The notes under the pieces were generated by a model. That model ran no database searches and had not been told where the DNA came from. It saw only the letters and a program-made list of their open reading frames with translations. The position numbers and the translations under genes were made by a program. This document shows positions 1-8,314 of a DNA stretch of 22,294 nucleotides, piece by piece. The stretch comes from Candidatus Desantisbacteria bacterium CG1_02_49_89 (GTDB lineage Bacteria; Desantisbacteria; UBA1551): assembly GCA_001871075.1 (NCBI GenBank), contig MNUP01000136.1, forward strand, positions 1 to 22,294. The letters run 5' to 3'. Numbering within the stretch: the stretch's first letter is position 1; each line of letters begins with the position of its first letter.

Positions 1-27
1 GCTTTCTTTTAGCTTTGTTTTTGCCAT
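1..27 (-). CDS. possible 5' end of a gene running off the window
   Basis: An ATG at 27-25 on the minus strand opens nine codons (MAKTKLKES) up to the window edge. A purine-rich AAAAAGGG stretch lies about six bases upstream, which could be a ribosome binding site. It would be the next gene downstream of the RadC fragment on the same strand. Nothing about function can be said from nine residues, and the call rests only on the start context. Confidence 0.3.
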
Positions 28-76
28 ACTCAACCCTTTTTCTCTGCCGCGCATTTTTCTCGGTTTTGAATTCAAC

Positions 77-250
77 TCATTGAATATAAGACCTATCTAA
101 TATTATAGCAAGCAATTCGGTATTTGAGAGTTTTTCGGGCCCATACCGTTCCAGTCTTTCCCTGGGCCGCTCAATCCTCGGCATGCCCTCTATGGTGGTT
201 CCGCCGAGGCGCCCTTTGGAGTTTTTATTTTTTGACTCCTGTGTTTTCAT
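77..250 (-). pseudogene. RadC N-terminal fragment (truncated)
   Basis: The 57 residues from ATG 250 include PRIERPRERLERYGPEKL and SNTELLAIIL. These match the start of RadC/UPF0758 proteins (RPREKLL..G...LSDAELLAI.LRTG), the helix-hairpin-helix part that precedes the JAB/MPN metalloprotease-like domain. Full RadC is about 220 residues. Here the frame stops at TGA eight residues after the conserved LLAIIL (continuing DRSYIQ), and no RadC JAB motif is seen before the window edge. A TTG at 262 could extend the start by four residues. The ATG is preferred because GAGAG sits upstream at a plausible distance. It is probably a remnant left by a deletion or insertion. RadC is often found near mobile and defence genes, which fits its AT-rich surroundings. 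Confidence 0.65.
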
Positions 251-265
251 CTGTGCTCTCAAAAC

Positions 266-390
266 AATATTATACTACTAATTATACTAATAATACTAAT
301 AATTTAACCGATTAAAACGCTTGATTTTGCTATACTTATTGAAATTGAACCGCCCATTTATTACTAATTTTACTACTTCTTTATTACTAA
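266..390. repeat. AT-rich TACTAAT word array between the RadC fragment and the ATPase gene
   Basis: Two blocks, about 266-305 and 358-393, repeat the words TACTAAT, TACTAC and TTATTACTAAT with small changes. The second block runs into the stop end of the neighbouring minus-strand gene. No gene is seen. On the minus strand the first block contains a TATAAT-like hexamer upstream of the RadC fragment, so it may carry a promoter, but no convincing -35 was found. Confidence 0.5.
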
Positions 391-2058
391 TTATTCGGCT
401 AAAACCCACTTGGATTTTTTCTTTGAACCATCATTCCTGATGGTCTTGTCTCTGGACGACATAGAAAAAAGCAGGTTATTAATTTTAGATTGCTTTTGTC
501 TCTCACTTAGCGCGTCTGATATCTTGTCCATTAACAGATCGTTTATTTCTTTCTTGCTTGCAGAACTATATTCTTTTATGAAGTCAATTATCATTTTCTT
601 ATAATGTGCATTGTTGAAACCGCGATATTTAATATATTTTGCTTTGTCTGCGGCGCTTACCGCAACCCGTGATGTTATAAAGATGTTTGGATGTCTGCCT
701 TCAATCAATTTTTGTTTTTTTAATAAGTTCGCCTCTTCTTTATTAATTTTCTCTCTTTTTTGGACTTTGTCTAAAAGCATTACAATTCTAATATCAACGT
801 TCGGGTTCTCAATAAGCAGCTGTGTATAATTTTCATTTAATACTTTCCCTGCTATTTTTACGGTCACTTCATTTGGTTTGCTTAAATCATAGGAGGGTAA
901 GGGGAAAAAGCGGTCTTTTTGCACAGTGAACATTTTTCTTATGCCTCCGCCGATTGTATCAATCATGTTCAGGTTTGCCATTGCGGTCGTTAAAAACTGG
1001 TTTCTATAATATTTTGGCGGGGCATTCTGTTCTATGACCGCCTCTATGGTTTTGGGTATGAAACTACCCCCATTGTTAAAAATCAATTCTTCCGGTTTCT
1101 CTATTACATTAATTCTTTCCTTTAATTCATAGTTTTGATGAGCTATGCAGTTATGAAGCGCTTCCCTGATAACATAGGGATCATATTGATTTATTTCAAC
1201 CGGGAACAAGGTTTCGTTGGGCAGATAACGATATTTTAAATTTCGTATTTTCGCAAGAATCCTGTTTGTGTTCAAAATAAAGGGCGGACCGAAATGTTCA
1301 TAGTCTTTATCAACACCGTGTTCATCTTTAAGAACCCATGTTATCTTTGCTATGCCGGGAGCAATAAAGTGTTCTGACTCGGGCTTGCCCAGCAAAACGA
1401 TCGCCGCTCTTGTAATGTTGCCTTGAATTATTACTTTGGCTTTATTTAAAAAAGTAAGGTCGTCCCACCTATTCACTTCGTTAGCAAATCCTGGTTGTTT
1501 CTTTTTATATTCTTCTCTTGCTTTTTTCAGCGCATCTGAATCTAAATCATTTGTGCCGGCTCCTTCACAAATTTCCGCAGACCAATCAGCTTTAATCTGG
1601 CTTCGAATTTCCTCTAATTCTTGTATATTTAAAGCGACAAGGGATTCTCCGTCTCTTCCATAATAATGACCCTGCCAGGCGATTGGAATGCCTGGTGGTG
1701 CCGCAGGTATTTGAAACATAAGCACCCTTCCTTCAGAAAAAATAAGTTCGTGGATTTCCACAAATGTAATATTATTGGTAGTTTGTCGGGCTACCTCATG
1801 TTTTAAGTTGTCCAGGCCTATTCTGTTGGGTTTATAATTTGTGCCTACTATTTTTCTGGTTTTATCTGTAACCCCAAAAATCAACCAGCCCCATTGTTTA
1901 TCTTTAAGGTTGGCTTCGTTACTTAAAGCAGAAAAATATTTTCCCAGCTTGTCAAAGTTAAAACCATTTTTTGCCTCTTTAAAATCTACCCATTCATTTT
2001 CTCCGGGCAGAGCCCTAAGTTCACCAAATAGCTTTTTCAATTCTGCATCTTGCATCAT
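391..2058 (-). CDS. AlbA_2 (Schlafen-like) domain / GHKL ATPase-type protein
   Basis: A 555-residue protein with the layout of the family usually annotated as ATP-binding or putative DNA-binding protein. Residues about 20-150 form an AlbA_2 domain (NEWVDFKEAKNG at 21-32, then WGWLIFGV and HYYGRDGESL at 131-140). Residues about 290-380 carry a GHKL-type ATPase remnant: REALHNCIAHQNY at 298-310 with N303 as the N-box, FNNGG at 327-331 and TIGGGIRKMF at 368-377. The C-terminus (about 485-555) looks like a winged helix. Such proteins act in the cytosol, as regulators or nucleic-acid-directed effectors, and many lie in accessory or defence islands; the exact role is not known. The start is the first of two Met codons, with AGGAA about eight bases upstream. 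Base composition is clearly AT-richer than the replication genes next door, consistent with later acquisition. Confident on family, not on function. Confidence 0.85.
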   Translation of the reverse strand: MMQDAELKKLFGELRALPGENEWVDFKEAKNGFNFDKLGKYFSALSNEANLKDKQWGWLIFGVTDKTRKIVGTNYKPNRIGLDNLKHEVARQTTNNITFVEIHELIFSEGRVLMFQIPAAPPGIPIAWQGHYYGRDGESLVALNIQELEEIRSQIKADWSAEICEGAGTNDLDSDALKKAREEYKKKQPGFANEVNRWDDLTFLNKAKVIIQGNITRAAIVLLGKPESEHFIAPGIAKITWVLKDEHGVDKDYEHFGPPFILNTNRILAKIRNLKYRYLPNETLFPVEINQYDPYVIREALHNCIAHQNYELKERINVIEKPEELIFNNGGSFIPKTIEAVIEQNAPPKYYRNQFLTTAMANLNMIDTIGGGIRKMFTVQKDRFFPLPSYDLSKPNEVTVKIAGKVLNENYTQLLIENPNVDIRIVMLLDKVQKREKINKEEANLLKKQKLIEGRHPNIFITSRVAVSAADKAKYIKYRGFNNAHYKKMIIDFIKEYSSASKKEINDLLMDKISDALSERQKQSKINNLLFSMSSRDKTIRNDGSKKKSKWVLAE

Positions 2059-2117
2059 GCTAAGATTCCTATAATTATTCTCTTTGATAGAATGTATTTT
2101 ATATATCCAAACCGTGC

Positions 2118-2312
2118 TTATTTAACGCCCTGTATAATTTTACGTGTTCGTTTAAAAGCATGCGAATTGCCTTTTTTGCCGCGCGCCGCGAGGATAAACT
2201 GAGCGAATCCGGCTATAATCTCATAGCGCCGGCTTGGTGAAAACCGGGAAAACCACCTCACCTTTTCCTTCATAGACTCGTGCTTTAAGCCGATTAATAC
2301 TTCCGGATTCAT
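2118..2312 (-). CDS. small conserved-looking hypothetical protein
   Basis: A 64-residue basic protein starting MNPEVLIGLK. It contains KVRWFSRFSPSRRYEIIAGF, a W-F-x-x-[FL]-[SP]-P-x-x-R-x-x-x-[IL] pattern seen in small uncharacterised bacterial proteins. It is not a family I can name. ATG 2312 was chosen because AGAGG lies upstream and because it starts only 10 bases after the gyrB stop, so it is likely co-transcribed and translationally coupled with gyrB. No signal peptide or membrane segment is visible. The C-terminus is Lys/Arg-rich, which would suit nucleic-acid binding, but that is a guess. Confidence 0.6.
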   Translation of the reverse strand: MNPEVLIGLKHESMKEKVRWFSRFSPSRRYEIIAGFAQFILAARGKKGNSHAFKRTRKIIQGVK

Positions 2313-2322
2313 GCGGCGCCTC

Positions 2323-4239
<1,917 letters not shown>

Positions 4240-4259
4240 TTATCTCCCTTTTGCAAGAT

Positions 4260-4313
4260 GATTACGGTGATTATCAACTACTGATTACAGTGATTATTAA
4301 AGAGATTACGGTG
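4260..4313 (+). repeat. GATTACRGTGATTA repeat, copy A1 (gyrB-dciA spacer)
   Basis: Three copies of the word GATTAC(G/A)GTGATTA, at 4260, 4283 and 4304 (the last shortened to GATTACGGTG), are separated by ATCAACTACT- and TTAAAGA-type linkers. The 54-base block matches copy A2 (4786-4843) with about two changes and copy A3 (6112-6164) with few more. In the direction of gyrB transcription it lies just before the ribosome binding site. Confidence 0.85.
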
Positions 4314-4319
4314 TCGCCC

Positions 4320-4424
4320 CTGCGGCGAGTCGCCGAAGTGGAGACCGAAGTGGCGGGATTATTTAAAGATAGTCTTTGGTTTGCGAGCAAATACCCCGCT
4401 CCACGGGCTTGATGAATCAAGCCC
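4320..4424. repeat. chain of hairpins between dciA and gyrB
   Basis: Several short palindromes follow one another. A direct repeat CCGAAGTGG lies at 4333-4341 and 4345-4353. AAAGA/TCTTT pairs at 4365-4369/4373-4377. TTTGC/GCAAA pairs at 4380-4384/4387-4391. A perfect 9-bp stem GGGCTTGAT/ATCAAGCCC with a two-base loop spans 4405-4424. The last stem directly touches the dciA stop codon (TAG, 4427-4425). No T-run follows on the minus strand, so this is not a classical terminator. It looks like a mobile or REP-like intergenic element. Confidence 0.7.
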
Positions 4425-4778
4425 CTACTTATTTTTCTTTCTTTTTGTTTTGGGGCGACGGGGGCGGGGCTCGTGCTTGATCTCGCCGGTCCTGAAAACC
4501 ACTTCCTTAACGATGTCCTTGCCCAGCCTCGCGTTCAGCTTCTTCTTTATTTCGTTCCTGAGGAATGAGTATTCCTGGATGTAACTGCTGTTCTCCGCGA
4601 TCACGGCAAGCCTTCCCTTTATTATGCGGTCCGGCTTTGTGTGGCGGGCGATCCTTGAACCCACAACGTCATCCCAGACCTGGAAAAGGCCCGCTTCCTC
4701 CACCCTGTCCTCGATGTGCATTCTCTTAAGAATGCGCCTCAGTATGCCCGAGATATGCTCTGCCCGTTCTTTCCTCAT
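4425..4778 (-). CDS. dciA: DUF721 / DciA-type helicase-loading protein
   Basis: A 117-residue DUF721 protein. The N-terminus has the typical pattern SGILRRILKRMHIEDRVEEA, followed by the VWDDVVGSRIARHTKP core with the conserved W and VG. RLAVIAENSSYIQEYSFLRN and KKKLNARLGKDIVKEVVFR complete the KH-like fold, and the tail is very basic. DciA is known to help load the replicative helicase DnaB in bacteria lacking DnaC-type loaders, and DUF721 genes commonly sit in dnaA-dnaN-recF-gyrB clusters. Position between dnaN and gyrB supports the call. The start ATG 4778 has no Shine-Dalgarno sequence; repeat copy A2 begins seven bases upstream in its place. The stop codon is TAG and is embedded in the edge of a hairpin element. 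Confidence 0.85.
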   Translation of the reverse strand: MRKERAEHISGILRRILKRMHIEDRVEEAGLFQVWDDVVGSRIARHTKPDRIIKGRLAVIAENSSYIQEYSFLRNEIKKKLNARLGKDIVKEVVFRTGEIKHEPRPRRPKTKRKKNK

Positions 4779-4785
4779 AAATTAT

Positions 4786-4843
4786 GATTACGGTGATTAT
4801 CAACCACTGATTACAGTGATTATTAAAGAGATTACAGTGATTA
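4786..4843 (+). repeat. GATTACRGTGATTA repeat, copy A2 (dciA-dnaN spacer)
   Basis: Words at 4786-4799, 4809-4822 and 4830-4843, with linkers TCAACCACT and TTAAAGA. It is near-identical to copy A1, in the same orientation, and lies immediately upstream of the dciA start codon, where a ribosome binding site would be expected. Confidence 0.85.
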
Positions 4844-4888
4844 AATATAGCTGCGAAACCTTAAACCCTAAACCTCGAAACAATACTG

Positions 4889-4927
4889 TTTAACCACGAA
4901 TTCGCACGAATTTCACGAATTAATTTC
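4889..4927 (+). repeat. CACGAA word repeat, copy B1
   Basis: Three spaced CACGAA words (TTAACCACGAATTCGCACG, then TTTCACGAATTAATTTC). The block aligns with the second half of copy B2 at 9131-9172, which has the same TTAACCACG start and ATTAATTTTC end. It is followed at once by the CTGGACAC array, mirroring the CTTGACAC array that follows B2. Confidence 0.75.
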
Positions 4928-4929
4928 TT

Positions 4930-4962
4930 GCTGGATGCTGGACACTGGCAACTGGACACTGA
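4930..4962 (+). repeat. CTGGACACTGG word array (E1)
   Basis: Degenerate 8-10-base words GCTGGATGCTGGACACTGGC and AACTGGACACTGAG run up to within two bases of the dnaN stop codon (4967-4965). No coding or terminator role is visible. Confidence 0.7.
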
Positions 4963-4964
4963 GT

Positions 4965-6089
4965 TTACAGGCGCAGGGGCATGACAACGCAGAGGTAATT
5001 GTCCTCTTTTGGGTCCTTCGAAAAGGGCTGCAGGAGCACGGGGCTTGCGGGGTTTGTAAGCCTTATAACCACCTCTTCGGTGTCCATGGCCCTTAGTATA
5101 TCCAGCAGGTACTTGACGTTGAACCCAACCTCTATTTCCTCGCCCGTAAGCGTGCAATCTATCTCTTCTTTGCCCTCTCCCGCGGAAGGGGTGCTGCCGG
5201 TTATAAGGAGCTTTCCCTTTTCCACCTTTACCTTGATAAGGTTTGATTTTTCGTCGGTCAGCAGGGATATGCGCCTTGTGGATTCAAGCAGCGCCTTGGT
5301 GTTCGCCTGGACGCTTATCCTCGGCTCTTTCGGGATCACCTGCTCGTAGTTGGGGAATGTCCCCTCGACAAGCCTTGACATTATTGATATGTTCTCGAGG
5401 CTGAACAGGATGTAGTTCTTGCCAATCGACACCTTCACCTTTTCCCCTTCCTCAGGGAAAATCCTTATGATCTCGTTAAGGACCTTTGTCGGGACGATAA
5501 CGCTGAGCTCCTCTTTGGGCGGGGTGGGAACCTGTTCCCCGATGAACGCGAGCCTGTGCCCGTCCGTGGCAACCATTTTTACCCGGTTATCCTTAAGGGT
5601 TAAATTAACGCCGGTAAGCGCGTGCCTCGTTTCATCAGTAGACACCGCGAACCTTGTTTTCCTTATTATATCTTTAAGGATGTTGCTGTTAATGCTTGTG
5701 GATATTATTTCGTCAGGTTTGGGGGGGCTGGGGAATTCGTTTGGTGGCAGGCCGAATACCTTAAACACGGATTTTTCGCATTCTATAACAATATTATTTT
5801 CCTTAGTCTGTATGGTCAGCTCTTTTTCAGGCAGTTCCCTTATAATGCTTGAAAAAAGCCTTACCGGTATGGTTATGCCGCCCGGTTCCTCTATATTTAT
5901 AGGTATCATGCACCTTGTGGTTATTTCAAGGTTTGTTGTTGTCATCCTTAACTTGCTGGCGCCTATACTTTTTTCATCGGCTTCCATTAATATATTCGAG
6001 AGTATTGGAAGCGATGGTTTTATACTTACTGTATTTTCCACCACCTGGACGCCGTATAAGATCTGACTCTTTGAACCCCTTATCTTCAT
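4965..6089 (-). CDS. dnaN: DNA polymerase III sliding clamp (beta subunit)
   Basis: A 374-residue beta clamp, which forms a ring dimer around DNA and tethers polymerase III and other replication and repair proteins. It shows the standard three-domain length. Family marks include QVVENTVSIKPSLPILSNIL (15-34), KTRFAVSTDETRHALTGVNL (about 138-157) with ATDGHRLA shortly after, and the near-invariant C-terminal end YLCVVMPLRL. The start ATG 6089 has a strong AGGGAGG about five bases upstream. It follows dnaA across the 438-base oriC spacer. recF, often the next gene, is not present downstream; a 186-base repeat-filled gap and dciA follow instead. Confidence 0.97.
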   Translation of the reverse strand: MKIRGSKSQILYGVQVVENTVSIKPSLPILSNILMEADEKSIGASKLRMTTTNLEITTRCMIPINIEEPGGITIPVRLFSSIIRELPEKELTIQTKENNIVIECEKSVFKVFGLPPNEFPSPPKPDEIISTSINSNILKDIIRKTRFAVSTDETRHALTGVNLTLKDNRVKMVATDGHRLAFIGEQVPTPPKEELSVIVPTKVLNEIIRIFPEEGEKVKVSIGKNYILFSLENISIMSRLVEGTFPNYEQVIPKEPRISVQANTKALLESTRRISLLTDEKSNLIKVKVEKGKLLITGSTPSAGEGKEEIDCTLTGEEIEVGFNVKYLLDILRAMDTEEVVIRLTNPASPVLLQPFSKDPKEDNYLCVVMPLRL

Positions 6090-6111
6090 CTTTTCCTCCC
6101 TTTAACAATAT

Positions 6112-6164
6112 AATTACAGTGATTATCAACTACTGATTACGGTGATTATTTAAAGAGATTATAA
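6112..6164 (+). repeat. GATTACRGTGATTA repeat, copy A3 (upstream of dnaN)
   Basis: The same three-word block as A1 and A2, with the first word opening AATTACAGTG, the second GATTACGGTGATTA, and the third decayed to GAGATTATAAT. It is in the same orientation as A1 and A2. It lies about 20 bases upstream of the dnaN start and is followed by a CAAAGCTTTG palindrome (about 6178-6187) flanked by ATCCTGCTAC and GTAGGAT. Confidence 0.8.
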
Positions 6165-6230
6165 TAATCCTGCTACACCAAAGCTTTGTAGGATGAGTTT
6201 TAATTAATAATTAATGGTGATTATTTTTAA

Positions 6231-6268
6231 TTTTGACTTTTACACTTTGCCTTTTAACTTTTGACTTA
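6231..6268 (+). repeat. TTTTGACTTTTACACTTTGC word array (D1) inside the origin spacer
   Basis: Degenerate words TTTTGACTTT, ACACTTTGCC, TTTTAACTTT and TGACTT follow one another. On the opposite strand they read as AAAGTTAAAAGGCAAAGTG-type words, like the array at the 3' end of yidD (8994-9030). It sits in the AT-rich side of oriC. Confidence 0.6.
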
Positions 6269-6269
6269 T

Positions 6270-6505
6270 TTTTAATTCTCTATAATACTATTTTTACTTA
6301 TTCGTTATAGATAAAACTAGTAGTAATAGTAGTAGTGTGGTTAATTGTGTGGAAAAGCCGGGATCCCGCATTGGTAAAAAGATATTAACAAACTTATCCA
6401 TAGGGGTATTGATAAACCCCTACTTGTCCATATTGTCCACAGAACCGCGGTTAAGCACAAACTTTAAACAGGTTTATACACAAAATTATTAACAACTGTG
6501 GATAA
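6270..6505. other. oriC: AT-rich DUE, DnaA-trio, palindrome and DnaA-box cluster
   Basis: Reading left to right: an AT-rich stretch (to 6317); six in-register trinucleotides TAG TAG TAA TAG TAG TAG (6318-6335); then directly TGTGGTTAA (6336-6344) and TGTGGAAAA (6348-6356), both one mismatch from the reversed DnaA box. A GC-rich palindrome CGGGATCCCG (6359-6368) follows. Further boxes are TTATCCATA (6394-6402), TTGTCCATA (6424-6432), TTGTCCACA (6433-6441), TTATACACA (6474-6482) and a perfect reversed box TGTGGATAA (6497-6505). A 7-bp inverted repeat TAGGGGT/ACCCCTA spans 6401-6422. Trios abutting a box in this orientation are the basal unwinding element described for Bacillus subtilis oriC, where single-stranded DNA is first captured by DnaA. 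Location between dnaA and dnaN also matches. The rest of the 438-base gap holds repeat A3, array D1 and no gene. Confidence 0.92.
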
Positions 6506-6527
6506 AGTCGCCTACCCAGAAAAACCC

Positions 6528-7871
6528 TTATTTTTCAAGCTCTTCCCTGATTTTTTTAAGCTTGTTGTATAATTCAGGGTCCGCCTTGAGTTTCTCCTGG
6601 ACCTTGTTATAGGAGTGTATTACCGTGGTGTGGTCCCTTTTGCCGAATTCCCTTCCGATCTCGGGGAGAGAAAAATCTGTCAACTCCCTGGCAAGATACA
6701 TCGCGACCTGCCTGGGGAACACTATTTCCCTGTCCCTTCTTTTGACCTTCATATCTTCAAACCTTATACCGAACGCCCTGGCAACAACCCTCTGAACCAA
6801 TTCAACCGATATTTCTTTGCCGCTGTCCAGAGAGAATATTTCCTTGAGCACGTCCCTTGCCATGCTAAGCGTTATGTCCTTCTTCATCAGGGAAGAATAC
6901 GCCAGCAGCTTGGTAAGCGTGCCTTCCAGCTCACGGATGTTATACTTGATCCTGTTCGCTATGTAAACCACCACATCTTCCGGGATCTCGGTCCCCTCTG
7001 CCTCCATTTTCTTGCGCAGGATGGCGATCCTTGTTTCAAGGTCAGGCGACTGTATATCCACGATAAGGCCCCATTCAAACCTGGAGCGTATGCGTTCCTC
7101 AAGCGGCACCATTTCCTTCGGCGCTCTGTCAGAGGACAGCACTATCTGCCGGTGGGACTCATGCAGCTCATTGAACGTGTGGAAAAATTCCTCCTGCACC
7201 CTTTCCTTCTCGACTATAAACTGTATATCGTCTATGAGCAGGACATCCGGGGTCCGGTACACGTTCCTGAAGTTCTCCATCTGGTTGTGGGCTATGCCGT
7301 CTATGAAATCATTTGTGAATTTCTCGGAAGAGACATACTTTACCTTTATGGCGGGATTTCTCTTTTTAATGAAATGCCCGATCGCCTGCAGCAGGTGGGT
7401 TTTGCCCAGCCCTACCTTTCCATATATAAAAAGCGGGTTATAGGCTTCGGCGGGGATCTCCGCGACCGCAAGTGATGCCGCCTGGGCGAAATGGTTGTTC
7501 TCCCCGACAACGAAATTTTCAAAAATGTATTTCGGGTTGAGTTCATCAACCGGGGGCGGAGGGGTGTGAAGTACCTGCTGGATCGGCAGGGGTTCCGGCG
7601 GGGGCATCGCGGGCTTGATGCTTTCATCCACAGACAGAACGATCCCCATCTCTTTTTCCGCGAGGCCTTTTATTATCTCGGTTATAAGCGGCACGTAATG
7701 TTCCTTGATCCAGTCAAGGCAGAATTTGTTGGGCACAGCGACCTCAAGCGCGGAGCCGGTGTACCTTACGAGCTTTGTGGGAACAAACCATGTTTCAAAG
7801 CTCTGTTTGTTTAAGGTTTTTTCAAGGCCGGATAGAACAGCCTGCCAGATCTCATCTCCAGACATAGCCAT
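6528..7871 (-). CDS. dnaA: chromosomal replication initiator protein DnaA
   Basis: A 447-residue AAA+ initiator that binds DnaA boxes and opens oriC. Domain I (about 5-75) has the EIWQAVLSGLEKTL and FETWFVP patterns. A proline-rich linker (about 88-108) is domain II. Domain III has Walker A GKVGLGKTH (151-159), Walker B LLIDDIQF (211-218), sensor I VLSSDRAPKEM (244-254) and the arginine finger region RIRSRFEWG (260-268). Domain IV ends with the DnaA signature RDHTTVIHSYNKV (412-424), which reads the box. The first ATG (7871) is preferred over the one two codons later because GGAGG lies six bases upstream. It has its own promoter at 8004-7976, with two DnaA boxes in the leader, so autoregulation is likely. 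With unwinding placed at about 6318-6356, it is the only gene in the window read towards the origin. Confidence 0.98.
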   Translation of the reverse strand: MAMSGDEIWQAVLSGLEKTLNKQSFETWFVPTKLVRYTGSALEVAVPNKFCLDWIKEHYVPLITEIIKGLAEKEMGIVLSVDESIKPAMPPPEPLPIQQVLHTPPPPVDELNPKYIFENFVVGENNHFAQAASLAVAEIPAEAYNPLFIYGKVGLGKTHLLQAIGHFIKKRNPAIKVKYVSSEKFTNDFIDGIAHNQMENFRNVYRTPDVLLIDDIQFIVEKERVQEEFFHTFNELHESHRQIVLSSDRAPKEMVPLEERIRSRFEWGLIVDIQSPDLETRIAILRKKMEAEGTEIPEDVVVYIANRIKYNIRELEGTLTKLLAYSSLMKKDITLSMARDVLKEIFSLDSGKEISVELVQRVVARAFGIRFEDMKVKRRDREIVFPRQVAMYLARELTDFSLPEIGREFGKRDHTTVIHSYNKVQEKLKADPELYNKLKKIREELEK

Positions 7872-7916
7872 ACAAGACCTCCGATAACTGCGGTTAAGAG
7901 AGGCAGAGCAGAATCT

Positions 7917-7948
7917 TTATCCACAGTTTTATTAACAGGTGTGGATAT
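7917..7948. promoter_or_regulatory. DnaA boxes in the dnaA leader
   Basis: A perfect box TTATCCACA (7917-7925) and a reversed one-mismatch box TGTGGATAT (7940-7948) lie between the dnaA promoter and its start codon. This is the usual place for DnaA to repress its own gene, and they may also act as a second origin sub-cluster on the other side of dnaA. Confidence 0.85.
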
Positions 7949-7975
7949 CGTTTTGCACAGCCCCTTCTGTATATT

Positions 7976-8004
7976 AGTATAGCATAAAATAAAAAAAAAT
8001 GCAA
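7976..8004 (-). promoter_or_regulatory. dnaA promoter (sigma70-like)
   Basis: On the minus strand, TTGCAT (8004-7999) and TATACT (7981-7976) are separated by exactly 17 bases of mostly A/T sequence. Predicted transcription would start near 7969, just before the DnaA boxes. No other good promoter is seen for the dnaA cluster. Confidence 0.7.
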
Positions 8005-8021
8005 GCCAAAACGCATTATCC

Positions 8022-8049
8022 TTGACTTTTTCTAAAAAACAGATATAAT
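8022..8049 (+). promoter_or_regulatory. rpmH operon promoter (sigma70-like)
   Basis: TTGACT (8022-8027) and a perfect TATAAT (8044-8049) with a 16-base spacer. Transcription would start near 8056, giving a leader of about 105 bases before rpmH. It is back to back with the dnaA promoter, as in many bacteria. Confidence 0.85.
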
Positions 8050-8160
8050 TAATCTGTTAAATGAGTGGATGGCTTATCAGCCGGTTTATTCATTAGCCGG
8101 TTTTTATTTTTAAACCACCGGATCAATCGCAGATATCGAAGATGCAGACAAGGAGAAACC

Positions 8161-8295
8161 ATGAAAAGGACATTTCAGCCGAACTGGAGAAAAAGGCGCA
8201 AAACCCACGGCTTCCGCATAAGGATGAGAAGAAAAAGAGGAAGGAACGTTCTCAAGAGAAGGCGGAGGAAGGGAAGAAAAAGGCTTACGGTTTGA
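8161..8295 (+). CDS. rpmH: 50S ribosomal protein L34
   Basis: A 44-residue, extremely basic protein with the full L34 sequence pattern: [18 protein letters not shown] followed by R-x-R and [14 protein letters not shown]34 is part of the large ribosomal subunit. The start is fixed by a strong AAGGAG seven bases upstream and by the invariant MKRT(F/Y)QP opening. An in-frame upstream ATG at 8065 would add 32 unrelated residues and is rejected. It is the first gene of the rpmH-rnpA-yidD-yidC-jag cluster. Confidence 0.98.
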   Translation: MKRTFQPNWRKRRKTHGFRIRMRRKRGRNVLKRRRRKGRKRLTV

Positions 8296-8314
8296 TCTTA
8301 ACGGGGACAACTTG

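Noticed and set aside
4405-4424. Rho-independent terminator after dciA
   Set aside because: The stem is perfect but no T-run follows on the minus strand, and gyrB downstream shows no promoter of its own.
4260-4843. CRISPR array from the GATTAC repeats
   Set aside because: There are only three words per block, with linkers that repeat too; no unique spacers of constant length and no cas genes.
4260-6164. Origin iterons made of the GATTAC repeats
   Set aside because: They also occur at 8669, 9209 and 20106, far from the unwinding site, and do not resemble DnaA boxes.
6615-7475. Plus-strand ORF of 286 codons inside dnaA
   Set aside because: It is antisense to the AAA+ and DNA-binding domains of DnaA, with no independent start signal.
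8065-8160. N-terminal extension of L34 from an upstream ATG
   Set aside because: L34 is invariably about 44-46 residues, and the strong ribosome binding site is directly before ATG 8161.
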